Shown here: positions 11,756 through 23,480 of the stretch, piece by piece | Position numbering within the stretch: position 1 is the stretch's first letter | How the letters are laid out: each line of letters begins with the position of its first letter | NCBI GenBank assembly: GCA_027563935.2 | Contig: CM050452.1 | Location: forward strand, 35,321,350 to 35,385,349 | Reading direction: 5' to 3' | From: Costus lasius | Taxonomy: Eukaryota; Streptophyta; Magnoliopsida; Zingiberales; Costaceae | Length of the DNA: 64,000 bases | Notes under the pieces: model-generated | Seen by the model: the letters and a program-made list of their open reading frames with translations, nothing else | What the model was told of the DNA's origin: nothing | Database searches by the model: none | Translations under genes and position numbers: made by a program

Positions 11756-12252
11756 ATATACACATATATGCGAGAGCAAGAAGAGACTCTCCATTAGCAT
11801 GAGCAACCATCTAAGGGGGCGAGTGCAAGAGACATTGGCGTAAGTTCTCCTTCCTTCACAAAGCTGCAAGCTTCCTCCTTTTGTTCTCTTGACGCAAGTG
11901 TAACAAGAGCTTGGCGGCATCTCCTTCTCCCTCCTTCCTCTTGGTGCTACTTCCCTTGAAGGTGGCGCAAGTGGTGAAGGAAACACTAAAGGCTTGGATC
12001 TTCTTCCCAACGCTAGGACCGGGCGTGGAAGAAGAGGACTCGAAGCATCCATATGTGTGAGACTGTAGAGGGCGCACGCTTGGGCGCCAAAATCGACTTC
12101 GCTCCTTATTGCTCTAGGTACTTTCTAACTATATCGTGTTGACCCCTCGCAAGACGATCCATTGGGTTTTTGGGATTGGCTCGTTTCGGGGATATGCTTC
12201 CGCTGTGTTTGTAAAATTTTTTAAAAAAAAACATCCCCGGGGTTTCCCAACA
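11756..12252 (+). mobile_element. 3' fragment of a family-T LTR
   Basis: Matches the terminal part of the family-T LTRs at 29020-56518 (plus) and 57772-59732 (minus): shared GAGGGCGCACGCTTGGGCGCC, GGTTTTTGGGATTGGC-type and final GGGGTTTCCCAACA sequences. It interrupts the copia RT at 12253. The 5' three quarters of the LTR are missing, so no TSD can be read. Confidence 0.75.
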
Positions 12253-13120
12253 GTCTGAGTATACATCAAGCTACTAACGATAAAAACATATGAAATTTGA
12301 TCCATTTCTTTATATTCCAATTCTTCTTGGCGCATTGTATAAGACTCAATTATCTCATTTTTGAATTGGAATAACACTTGCATAACACCTCTTCATATTG
12401 AATCTCTCTATAACTTTATTAATATATGCTTTCTGAGACAAACCCAATATTCCTTGTAATCCATCATAAATTATTTCAATTTTCATCTGTCTCACCTAAA
12501 TCTTTCATTTTAAAATTCTCTAAGAGAAATCTCTTGGTTTCATATAATAAACTATAATTATTAGTAGCAAGTAAAATATCATCATCATGTAGAATTAGAA
12601 TTCTAAACTTGTTCCCATTAACCTTTAGATATATACATTTATCAACAGTATTCTCTTTAAATCCAAAAGAAGTGATGGTATCATTGAACTTAAGATACCA
12701 TTGTCAGGAAAGTCTATATATTGACCTTTTAAATTTACACACTATGCATTCCTTTCCTTTAATTATAAAACCCTCAAGTTAATTCATATGGACCTCTTGT
12801 TCTAAATTCTCATTCAAAAAGATAGTTTTCACATTGATTTGGTGAAGCTCTAAATTATAACGAGCTATCATTGCCATAATAATTCTAAATGAGTATTTTT
12901 TTTCTCAAAATAGGAGAAAAAGTTATTTTGTAGTCAATGTCATCTTTTTAAGTGAAACCTTAACAACAAGTCTAACTTTATAGCATTCGATATTGTCATT
13001 AGAGTCGCATTTGGTCTTAAAGACCCATTTACACCCAACTCTTTTATAATCTTCTGATAATTTGATAATATCCAAGACTTCATTATCGTTCATTGATCTC
13101 AATTCTTTTATAGAAGAAAA
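12253..13120 (-). pseudogene. Ty1/copia reverse transcriptase remnant
   Basis: Minus-strand fragments in several frames read as copia RT in the right order: IIMAMIARYNLELHQINVKT near 12880, then GFKENTVDKCIYLK and the active-site region LILHDDDILLAT near 12580 (normally YVDD), then KEMDQISYVFIVSSLMYTQT ending at 12253. The frame is broken by stops and shifts and cut off by the family-T LTR fragment; no RNase H was found further left. It is the RT of the same element as the integrase and gag entries to the right. Confidence 0.8.
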
Positions 13121-13439
13121 AACATCTTCACTATGAGATGTTTCATCATAGGTTTGTTGTTCTTATATGTTGCCTAGCAACTGTAGGAGTAACAACTTTA
13201 GAACTTTTTAGTAAAGAAAACTCTATTGACCTTTTGATGGGGACTTTTTGAATTGTGACTTTACGTAATTCTACACTCCCACTAATGTATGAACGTTGTA
13301 TTTCTAGTTTCAACAATTCTTGTACTATAGCTAGGGTAATAAAATCTATACCCTTTAGATATTTGTAGATAACCAATGAAGAAAACACTGATTGATTTTA
13401 AATCTAATTTTTTTTCAAATGGATTATAAATTCTTACTT
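13121..13439 (-). pseudogene. Copia integrase-RT linker, degenerate
   Basis: Connects integrase and RT of the copia remnant. An 80-codon minus frame (13146-13388) carries linker-like sequence such as VELRKVTIQKVPIKRS. No domain is recognisable. Confidence 0.5.
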
Positions 13440-13989
13440 CTACCAGGAAACCCCAAACATGAAAGTGCCTTAAACTAGGTTTCCTTCATGTCTATAGTTC
13501 AAAAAGAGTCTTTTAAACTGCTTTACTAGGAACCATATTTAATAAATACATGGTAATTTTAAAAGCATATATCCACAATGACAAGGGTAAAGAAGAATAG
13601 CATAATATGCTTCTAAGCATATCCATGAAAGTGTGATTACGCCTTTCTACAATACCATTCTATTCTAGTGTTCCTGGCATTGCATATTGAGCATGTATGT
13701 CATGTCTTTTAAGAAATTTAGCAAATGGACTAAGGTGTTGTCCAAGTTCATTATACCTTCCATAATATTTACCACCTATATCAGATATGATAGATTTTAC
13801 TTTTGTATCTAATTGTCTTTCAACCTTAGTAATAAATATCTCTAAGGTATTTATTGATTGAGATTTTTCATGCAATAAATAGATATATCTATAACATGAA
13901 AAATCATTGATAAAAGGTGATAAAATATATTTCTCCACCAAATGAGGAAACATCAAAAGGTCCACACATATCGGTGTGTACAAGTTCAA
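13440..13989 (-). pseudogene. Ty1/copia integrase remnant
   Basis: The minus ORF 13989-13660 reads as copia integrase core: DLLMFPHLVEKY, then FSCYRYIYLLHEKSQSI, then ISDIGGKYYGRYNE (second catalytic Asp region) and ending at HAQYAMPGTLE. The third catalytic residue region lies past the stop at 13660 in decayed sequence. Usual motifs are recognisable but mutated, so this is an old copy. Confidence 0.85.
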
Positions 13990-14559
13990 GGAGTTGTGCG
14001 CTTCTTGTAGCTTTCTTCTTATTTATATATTTTGTGTATTTTCCTTTAATATAATTTATACAAATACTAAGATCAGTAAAATCAAATTAGGAGGGATATT
14101 ATTTTTTTTGTCAATCCTTGTATTCTTTCTTTGGATATGTAACCTAAACGTTTATGCCACAAGTAAGCTAAACTTTCATCTATTAAACCTCATTTAGTAC
14201 CAATAGTAAGATGCAAAGTTAATAGAGTCTCAACAAAAAGATTATCAATATTTAATTTGTATTAGCCATCACAAAGAACACCATAACCAATAAAATGATT
14301 GTGCTTAAATAAACTATAACATATATTTCCAAACTTGAGTATCAAATTGTATCAAATTTTGATAAAGAAATCAAATTATGAGAAATAGATGGAACATAAA
14401 GAGTTTGGAAAAGATCTAAATGATGTCTAGTGTCTAAAATCAAATGATAAGTTCTGATCGCTTTAATTGGAGCTTGGACTCAATTTCCCATAAGGGTAAA
14501 ATTTTCATTTGCGTTTATGGTTTGGGTTATAAGGAATCCCTGCCTCATATTAAATTGGG

Positions 14560-15429
14560 TTATAAGGAATCCCTGCCTCGTATTAAAAGGACCATCTGCC
14601 AAATTTGATTCGAATCATACAAAAGCATTATTCTTACCTCAACTTTCGAACATGCCTTACGGTTTAAGTATTCTTTCTTATGGTGTCTAGGCTTCCCACA
14701 AAAATGACAACGATTTCTCCTTTGTTCTTTCTTTTGGATTTGGGTAGATGACTCATTAACCTTCAATGGTCCTTTATTACCCTTTAGATTCTTATTTTTT
14801 GATTTATTTTTAGCTCCTTGTTAACCCATAAGATGAATTGATTGAGTTTCTTATTTTCTTAATCTTGCTTCCTCTTCAACAAGCAAAGTTTGTACTTCTG
14901 TCACATTCCATTTATCTTTTATTGTATTGTAATTTATTTGGAATGAACCATATTGAGGAGACAAGGAGTTTATGATGAATATCACAAGGAAGCTTTCATC
15001 GACTTTCATTCTCATGAATCCTAATCTTTTTGCTATATTTATTATTTCAGTAAGGTGCTCATATATGGTACGAGAAACATCAAACTTCATGGTGGTTAAT
15101 GTACCCATTAATATCCTAGCAATTGACTTATTAGCAGTATCAAAATGAGACATACTTTTTACTAACTCCATAAAAACTTTTGCATTATCAATTTTAGGAA
15201 TTGTTAGGCTTGATGTTTTCTACTACTGTCATTCACATAAACATTAAGCTCATTCTATTTGATCTTTCTCAAACATTATAAAAAAATATTTATTCTACAC
15301 TACTTGAGTCAGTAATAGTAGCAGACTTATCATGTAAGAGTATTAAATCAAGATCTAGAACACTTAGTAAACTGGACTTGTTCAACCCATTTAGAAAAAT
15401 TAACTCATTGAACTTTATAATAGATGAAG
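14560..15429 (-). pseudogene. Ty1/copia gag remnant with damaged zinc knuckle
   Basis: 15171-14851 is a copia gag (UBN2-type) segment with TLTTMKFDVSRTIYEHLTEI and FIINSLSPQYGSFQINYNT. 15429-15180 carries the N-terminal part in broken frames (IKFNELIFLNGLNKSS). 14766-14560 holds the zinc knuckle CHFCGKPRHHKKEYLNRK, where the fourth ligand Cys is replaced by Tyr. The gene is cut at 15429/15430 by the Ty3/gypsy insertion, and its 5' end continues at 23481 as non-coding leader. Confidence 0.8.
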
Positions 15430-17059
15430 TGATGTAGGACGGGGGGGTCTAAAGCATGCAAACAACGCTTTTGAAAACGGATTTTGATAGATAGCTTAAT
15501 AATAGGGAAAACCGAGATTAAACTAACGAGGTTTAGAAAACTAATTTTTTTGTATTTTAAATAGATAAGAAAATCCGAGTTTAAACTAAGAGCAGTAAGA
15601 AAGTTCTACACTAGAAAGCAGTAACTGCAGGAAATAAACTTACAATGCAGCCCTTGAGAATTGAAGGGCTGTGCTTCCCGTTCTTCACCGGTCCAACTCT
15701 GATGGAAGGTGTAGGGTGGAGCTTACAAGCAAACACAGAAGATCCGTACAAGCCACGGATTTTAATACAGGAGTAAATCAAGGGGTGAGGTTAAGCCTCA
15801 CAAATTCCCTTGCTAATATTAAGCAACTAAAGAGAAGGAGGGGAGAAAGAGAAGGAAGGGGGAAGGCGCCCCTTCTTTACTCACTCCAAGCGCAAGCTAC
15901 AATGTAAATAAACCAATATGAGTGTAGAGAAGAGTTCTTAGAGTCAAAATAAGAAGTGTAAAGAAGAAGAAGACTTATCCGAGAGGGTGAGAGCTCCTTG
16001 AAGCCGAGGATGCTTCTCTTCTGGTTCCAATCCGAGGGTGAAGAAGGACTCCTTGTGGTGGCGCACACAAACAAGAAGGAGGCTTCTTAGGATTTCGGTG
16101 AAGAACTAGAAGAGGGAGAAGAGGCTCGGCTAAAGAGAACTTGAACACTAACACAATTAATTAAGCTAGGCAACTAATAGACAATATATTTCATCAAGAG
16201 GTAATCGAAAATACAAGGGGGAGGTCATGCTTTTATAGGTGAATTGAGGCTAGGGCAGGATAGTAATTGTCTTCCATGCGCCTCTTACAAAAATGGATGG
16301 AGTTTGAATTTCAAATTCATGGTGATGTGGGCGCAAATCCTCTTCATGAGTTTCTTTCTTTGATGATCTTTGTTTGGCAACTCTTTAAATGCTTGAGGGA
16401 TTGTCTTCTTATCTTTGGCGACAAGCTTGATGGCGCATGGATAAGGGATTTCAAAATTTGAATCCTTTCCATGAAGGCATGGGCGGCAACAAGAGATGGA
16501 ATCTTCTCATTAATGTCTTCATCAATGCTCTCCTCTAATTGTGGATCTTGATGAATGATCCCTTGGATTGTGGATCTTGATGGAGGAGATTTGAATTCAT
16601 TCCTCTAGTGGTTGGCGCATTTAACTTGATTGGATGATGAGGTGGTTGAATGCTTCCTTGAAGATGCGCCCAACAAAAATAGCAAGTGAGTTGTGACTTG
16701 GATTGAAGTGAGTTTGGGCTTTGAAGTCCTCCTTTCCTTTTCTGGAGTTGAACTTGATGAGTGGAGCTGGAGTGACCTTGAGCTGGATCTTGAGCTGCTC
16801 CTTTCCTGATTGACCTGCCAAAATGATCCTAATGCTACATGCACTACTTATGATGCAAGAATACATAAGTTCATGAATTACAATGCACCACCTACTACAA
16901 GTGGACTTGCCATAAATGTCTACATGATGCATGTTTTTTTATTGAAAAGTAAATTACCCTAAATGCCATGCAAGAATGGAACCCTAAGGGAACCCATATC
17001 GATTAGTTACCCTACGGGCCCGACCAGATCTCCTCAGAGCAGGGCTACTGCCTCCATCA
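15430..17059 (-). repeat. 3' LTR of the Ty3/gypsy element
   Basis: 1630 bp, TGATGTAGGACGG to GCCTCCATCA on the plus strand. It contains the last 25 codons of the gag-pol frame at its 5' side (minus strand). It has a TATAAAA box on the minus strand at 16231-16237. Its G tract at 15441-15447 has 7 G, against 18 in the partner LTR. Confidence 0.95.
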
Positions 17060-20000
17060 GCTCTCCCCGGGTTGAAAGAATTCTCCTCTGGAGAATTGTC
17101 CTTGTACCCTTGGAGTAACTCAGGGGCGGCTATAGCTTGCTCAGATTCAGGAAGCCATACCTCTTCACCATTAATGAGTCTAACGCGATAAAACATTTGT
17201 ACCTCATCAGTGGTGAACTTGGTTTGGTCTTCAAGAATAGCCTCAATCTCCATTTTGTGAGGGTCACTTGGATCTGGTATGGAGAGGGGCTCATGATAGA
17301 GGGTGAGATCCTCCACGTTGACAGTAGTGGGGATCCCTAGTTCAGGTGGCAGGTCAAGGACATAGGCATTGTCGTTGATTTTGTCTACAATGGTGAAGGG
17401 GCCTAGTCCTTTTGCTTCCAACTTGTGTCCAATCCCGTGGATGCGCTCTTCACGTGCTCGTAGGATCACTTTGTCGCCTGTGGAGAATAACCTTTCTCGG
17501 CGATGTTTGTTAGCAACTTCGCGATAGTGATTAACAGACTCTAGCATTTTAGAGAATATTTCAACATGCATTTGCGAAGTATGTAAAGCAAAGTCACGCG
17601 CAGGTAAAGAGGTCCTAAAATGTCTGGGTAGAGGAAAAAGATCTATAGGCTTGTTAGGCTGATATCCTAGGTTGGCTTGGAAAGGAGAGAGACCGGTGGT
17701 CTTGTTGACTGTACTATTATAGGAGAACTCGGCAGTGGGTAAGAGTTTATCCCAGTTGCCAGGGTGTTCGCTTACCAAACTCCTAAGGATACTCCCAAGT
17801 GATCGGTTGACCACTTCAGTCTGCCCATCCGTCTGGGGATGGTAGGCTGTGGAGAACTTGAGTTTTGTTCCTAGAAGGGTCCAGAGGGTTCTCCAAAAAT
17901 GACTTACAAACCTAGGGTCCCTATCAGACACTATAGTTAAGGGTGTTCCACGTAGCCTTACAACTTCCCTAAAGAAGAGTTTAGCAACATGGGAGGCATC
18001 AGTGGTTTTGGTGCAAGCTATGAAATGAGCCATCTTAGTAAATCTATCAACTACCACAAATATAGAATCATGTTTAGCTGAGGTTCGGGGTAGTCCTAGA
18101 ATGAAGTCCATACTAAGGTCTTGCCAAGGGGCTTGGGGAATAGGTAAGGGAGTGTACAGGCCGGGGCTATGCTTGTGGACTTTGGTGAGCTGACAAGTTC
18201 TACAATGTTTCACAACCTTGGCTACATCTTGATAAAGGTTCGGCCAGTAGAACCGTTCCTTTACAAGGGCTTGGGTCTTATCTCGACCGTGGTGCCCGGC
18301 AGACCCGCCTCCGTGCAATTCCCAAACAAGGAATTCTCGGATGGAAGTCTTCGGCACACAAAGGGTTGGTCCGAGAAAGAGATACCCATCCCTAAGGGTG
18401 TAAAGGGGGTGACTTAAAGGGTCTTGACTAAGGTCAGCATATAAAGTAGAAAAATCAGGACATTCAAGATAAGCATTTTTCATGGATTCAAAGCAAGTAA
18501 CTTCAACATGCATTTTATTCAAAAGTAAAGTTACTCTACTAAGGGCATCTGCTACTTTATTCTCAGATCCTGATTTATGTCTAAGCACAAAAGTGTATTG
18601 TTGTAAGTATTCGACCCACTTAGCATGCCTTGAGTTTAACTTTTTCTGAGCACTTAGGTAGGAGAGGGCCTGGTGGTCACTGTTAAGGGTAAACTCCCTA
18701 TGGATGAGGTAATGTCTCCAATACCTTAGAGCCTGAACTACAGCATAAAACTCTTTGTCATAGGTAGAGTATTTTTGTTTTGCCTCGTTGAGTTTCTCAC
18801 TAAAGAAGGCTATGGGATGGCCTTCTTGGCTTAGAGTTCCCCCTATGCCAACTCCAGAGGCGTCACAATCTACCTCAAAGACCTTATTGAAGTCAGGAAG
18901 TCTAAGGACCGGGGCAGTGGTCATCTTATCCTTAAGCTCTTGGAAGGCTTTGCTGGCAGATTTTGTCCAGGAGAATTCACCTTGTTTCAGGCAACTAGTG
19001 ATAGGTGCCACTATAGAGCTGAAGTTTCTTATGAATCTCCTATAAAAGGTGGCTAGACCATGGAAGCTTCTGACTTCAGTGATGGTCTTAGGTTCGGGCC
19101 AGTCTATGATGGCTTGGATCTTTGATGGGTCAGCTTGAAGACCTTGCTCAGACACTATGAATCCTAAGAAGATCACACTATGGGACAAAAAGGCGCACTT
19201 CTTAAGATTGATATAGAGTTGCTCTTCCTTAAGAAGGTCAAGGGTCTTCCTAAGGTGCTCTAGGTGTTCCTCTTTAGTCTTACTATAGATGAGGATATCA
19301 TCAAAGTAGACTACCAGGAATTTCCCAATGAAAGGCTTCAAGACTTGAGTCATGAGTCTCATGAATGTGGAAGGGGCATTAGTCAAGCCAAAAGGCATGA
19401 CTAACCATTCATAGAGACCATCCTTGGTCTTGAAGGCTGTCTTCCATTCATCACCTAGCCTTATCCTGACCTGGTGGTATCCACTTCTTAAGTCCAACTT
19501 GCTAAACCACTTAGAGCCTACTAACATGTCTAACATGTCATCAAGTCTAGGAATAGGAAACCTATACTTGACTGTGATTTTGTTTATGGCTCTACAGTCT
19601 ATACACATGCGCCAACTGCCATCCTTTTTTGGGGTGAGCAGAGCAGGCACGGCGCATGGGCTAAGGCTTTCTCTGATGTGCCCTTTCTCTAATAGGTCAT
19701 CTATTTGCCTCTTAAGTTCTTGGTGTTCGGTGGGGTTCATCCTATAGTGGGGCAGATTGGGTAAGGTTGAACCTGGGACAAGGTCTATTGCATGTTGAAT
19801 GTCCCTAAGGGGTGGAAGTCCTGTGGGTAGTTCTTCAGGGGTAAGCTCACTATAATGTTCTAAGAGGGCTTCTACTTCAGGGGGTGGCTTACTTTCTTCT
19901 TCTTGGTTGACTTCCTTGAGGACTAAGGTATATAGAGGTTGGTCAGGTCTATAGTCCTTGGGTCTCATGAGCTGAAGGGTTGGTTGTATGGTTTTGGGCT

Positions 20001-21675
20001 CTTCTATTTTTCCCTTATTGGTTGAGACTTTAAGTTCTCTAGGCATAGATGGTTTAAGTTTGATCTTTTGACCTGAGTGACTAAAGACATAGGTATTAGT
20101 CCGACCGTAATGGACTACATCCATGTCATATAGCCATGGTCTGCCTAGAAGGACTTGAGCGACATCCATAGTGATGACGTCGCACCAAATTTGTCCATCA
20201 TAGGTGCCAAACTGTAAAGGCACTAGACTCCTATGGGTTACTGGCACACTAGACTGGTTGACCCAAGAGATGTTATAAGGGGTTGGGTGAGCTTCCATCT
20301 TAAGCTTAAACTTGGTGACAGCAGAGTGGGAGACAGCGTTGAGACTACTACCCCCATCTATCACTACTTTGCACATGTTTCCATTGCATTTCGTGTAAGT
20401 ATGGAAGATACTAGTTCTTCGCCAATCATCCGTGGGTGAGGGTTTGATCAGGGTACACCTAACAACTCCTAAGGTGTTTTGGACAGGTTCCTCACTACTA
20501 TCATAATCATTATCTTCTAGGATTTGGCAGTCAGTATCTGGATCATTAATATCTTCAAGCCTAGGGGTTTGGGTTTCTTCACCTAGGTATAAGACTCGTT
20601 TGGGACAGTCTTTTATATAGTGTCCATATTGTTGACACCCATGGCACTTGACCCTAGATGGTTCTGGATAACTCGAGGGATTGGTTCTAGGAGTGTTAGA
20701 GTTTTGCGGTTGGGTTGGTCTAGGAGAGCTTTGAGGTTGGGTTGGTCTAGGACTTGGTCTAGAGGCACTAAACTCTTTCCTATAGGCAACCTTAAGTTCT
20801 TGTTCAATCTCCTTGGCTCTAAGATGGGCAACCTCTATGGAATCTATCTGGTAGTAGGTAAGGCCCTTTCTAATCTCAGATCAGAGACCATTTTTATACC
20901 TGCTAAGGGTAAATAGAGGGTTTTCTCCTGGGTTTCCCCTAAGGAGGAATTCCTCAAAGCTAGCAGTGTATTGGTCAACGGTCATTGCTCCTTGGGTTAA
21001 GCTAGAGGCTTGGTCAAACAACTTACTCTGAAAATATGAGGGAACATATTTCAGTTTAAGTTGTTGGCGCATTTCTAGTCAGGTGTCTATGGGAGGAAGG
21101 TTGAGTCTTTGTTGGTTGTTCTCTACATTGGTCCAATACAACCTAGCATTTCCCTCAAGAAGGCAGTTTGCAAGTCGAACCTTGCTGTGCTCAGGGATCA
21201 TACTCCACTCGAAATATTGTTCGAGTTTGGTTGTCCAGTCCAAGAAGTCTCGGGGTTCTAGAGAGCCATTGAAGGTTGGTGGGTTGAGTTTGATGGCGCG
21301 GTGCACATCATCCTCCCTGAATCTGGGTTGAGGTGGGGTTTGAATAGGAGGTCCATTCCACATATTGGGTTGGTGGTTTCCCGCATGGTTTGGATTGGGG
21401 TATCCATTCCATGTTGGTTGAGCGCCTGCACGGTTTGGGGTTTGATGCCCGTTCCACGCAGGTGGTTGTTGGGTTTCTACATGATGAGGGCTAGGTGGTT
21501 CACTAGCATGATGGGAAGACCTCTCCCTAAAATCATGAAATTCAGTAGTAAGTTGGTTAAGGCTTCGGGTAAGGGTCCCTATCTGCTCAGTTAAGAACTC
21601 AAACCTTTCATCTGTAGCATTGTGATCCATGGTGGGATTTTGTTCTTGTTGTTGGGTTTTAGACCGAGTTTGCAT
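16984..21675 (-). pseudogene. Ty3/gypsy gag-pol, single frame with two TGA stops
   Basis: One 1564-codon frame from ATG at 21675 to the stop at 16984, interrupted by TGA at 21079-21081 and 20881-20883, both in gag. Domains in order: gag (LYWTNVENNQQRLNLP; zinc knuckle CHGCQQYGHYIKDC near 20610-20650), protease (VVIDGGSSLN near 20358), RT (VVYFDDILIYS near 19300), RNase H (EVDCDASG, KEFYAVV, SDHQAL, ADALSR), integrase (HHCC with CRTC; DFILG, SDRDPRF and GQTEVVNR give an intact D,D-35-E), a GPF module (GPFTIVDKINDNAYVLDLP) and a 50-residue chromodomain-like tail (EAILEDQ..FYRVRLINGEEVWLPE). All catalytic residues I can see are present. The last 25 codons run through the PPT into the 3' LTR. Pol (from 20880) is open for about 1300 codons. 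It could be revived only by readthrough or gag supplied in trans, so the copy is probably non-autonomous. Confidence 0.93.
17060..17070 (-). other. Polypurine tract inside the coding frame
   Basis: Minus-strand CCGGGGAGAGC immediately before the 3' LTR (TGATGGAGGC). It is translated as part of the gag-pol frame (NPGRADGG), so the tract is coding. Confidence 0.7.
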
Positions 21676-21812
21676 GGGTGTTTTGACAAGATATAGGTTT
21701 TGAAAATAAAGCCAAAATGATAAGATAAGTAGTCAACTTCTTTCAAACAACCTAAATCCAAAGATCGCTTAGAAGTATAAAATAAGTTTGAGGCTTAAAA
21801 TTCTAGTCTAAG

Positions 21813-21830
21813 AGCCTAGCTCTGATACCA
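21813..21830 (-). other. Primer binding site (tRNA-Met type)
   Basis: Minus-strand TGGTATCAGAGCTAGGCT, three bases from the LTR end, complementary to the 3' end of initiator tRNA-Met as in many plant retrotransposons. Confidence 0.85.
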
Positions 21831-21843
21831 AGCTGATGTAGGA

Positions 21844-21861
21844 CGGGGGGGGGGGGGGGGG
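21844..21861. repeat. Homopolymer G tract (18 G)
   Basis: 18 consecutive G on the plus strand, 10 bases inside the LTR end and close to the PBS; the partner LTR has 7 G at 15441-15447. On the element's own strand it is a C tract at the end of U5. Confidence 0.95.
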
Positions 21862-22646
21862 GTCTAAAGCATGCAAACAACGCTTTTGAAAACGGATTTT
21901 GATAGATAGCTTAATAATAGGGAAAACCGAGATTAAACTAACGAGGTTTAGAAAACTAATTTTTTTGTATTTTAAATAGATAAGAAAATCCGAGTTTAAA
22001 CTAAGAGCAGTAAGAAAGTTCTACACTAGAAAGCAGTAACTGCAGGAAATAAACTTACAATGCAGCCCTTGAGAATTGAAGGGCTGTGCTTCCCGTTCTT
22101 CACCGGTCCAACTCTGATGGAAGGTGTAGGGTGGAGCTTACAAGCAAACACAGAAGATCCGTACAAGCCACGGATTTTAATACAGGAGTAAATCAAGGGG
22201 GTGAGGTTAAGCCTCACAAATTCCCTTGTTAATATTAAGCAACTAAAGAGAAGGAGGGGAGAAAGAGAAGGAAGGGGGAAGGCGCCCCTTCTTTACTCAC
22301 TCCAAGCGCAAGCTACAATGTAAATAAACCAATATGAGTGTAGAGAAGAGTTCTTAGAGTCAAAATAAGAAGTGTAAAGAAGAAGAAGACTTATCCGAGA
22401 GGGTGAGAGCTCCTTGAAGCCGAGGATGCTTCTCTTCTTGTTCCAATCCGAGGGTGAAGAAGGACTCCTTGTGGTGGCGCACACAAACAAGAAGGAGGCT
22501 TCTTAGGATTTCGGTGAAGGACTAGAAGAGGGAGAAGAGGCTCGGCTAAAGAGAACTTGAACACTAACACAATTAATTAAGCTAGGCAACTAATAGACAA
22601 TATATTTCATCAAGAGGTAATCGAAAATACAAGGGGGAGGTCATGC

Positions 22647-22653
22647 TTTTATA
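22647..22653 (-). promoter_or_regulatory. TATA box in the 5' LTR
   Basis: Minus-strand CTATAAAAGCATG in both LTRs (also 16231-16237). The most likely promoter of the gag-pol RNA; start site not determined. Confidence 0.55.
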
Positions 22654-23480
22654 GGTGAATTGAGGCTAGGGCAGGATAGTAATTGTCTTCCATGCGCCTC
22701 TTACAAAAATGGATGGAGTTTGAATTTCAAATTCATGGTGATGTGGGCGCAAATCCTCTTCATGAGTTTCTTTCTTTGATGATCTTTGTTTGGCAACTCT
22801 TTAAATGCTTGAGGGATTGTCTTCTTATCTTTGGCGACAAGCTTGATGGCGCATGGATAAGGGATTTCAAAATTTGAATCCTTTCCATGAAGGCATGGGC
22901 GGCAACAAGAGATGGAATCTTCTCATTAATGTCTTCATCAATGTTCTCCTCTAATTGTGGATCTTGATGAATGATCCCTTGGATTGTGGATCTTGATGGA
23001 GGAGATTTGAATTCATTCCTCTAGTGGTTGGCGCATTTAACTTGATTGGATGATGAGGTGGTTGAATGCTTCCTTGAAGATGCGCCCAACAAAAATAGCA
23101 AGTGAGTTGTGACTTGGATTGAAGTGAGTTTGGGCTTTGAAGTCCTCCTTTCCTTTTCTGGAGTTGAACTTGATGAGTGGAGCTGGAGTGACCTTGAGCT
23201 GGATCTTGAGCTGCTCCTTTCCTGATTGACCTGCCAAAATGATCCTAATGCTACATGCACTACTTATGATGCAAGAATACATAAGTTCATGAATTACAAT
23301 GCACCACCTACTACAAGTGGACTTGCCATAAATGTCTACATGATGCATGTTTTTTTATTGAAAAGTAAATTACCCTAAATGCCATGCAAGAATGGAACCC
23401 TAAGGGAACCCATATCGATTAGGTACCCTACGGGCCCGACCAGATCTCCTCAGAGCAGGGCTACTGCCTCCATCATGAAG

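Larger units (their letters stand above)
15430..23475 (-). mobile_element. Complete young Ty3/gypsy (chromovirus-like) retrotransposon
   Basis: 8046 bp with two LTRs (15430-17059 and 21834-23475), minus-strand orientation, and the 5-bp duplication TGAAG at 15425-15429 and 23476-23480. It has a tRNA-Met type PBS beside the right LTR, a purine tract beside the left LTR, and one gag-pol frame between them. The LTRs differ by only about five or six substitutions and two indels by eye, so the insertion is recent. It split an older copia gag. A decayed relative lies at 59733-64000 and a diverged LTR of similar type at 28788-29019/56519-56735. Confidence 0.95.
21834..23475 (-). repeat. 5' LTR of the Ty3/gypsy element
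   Basis: 1642 bp. It is 12 bp longer than its partner, fully explained by 11 extra G in the tract at 21844-21861 and one extra G near 22201. The TATA box is at 22647-22653 (minus strand). Confidence 0.95.

Noticed and set aside
15671..16932. Short ORFs in the Ty3/gypsy LTR as genes
   Set aside because: Identical ORFs recur in the partner LTR (22293-23348); they are LTR DNA.
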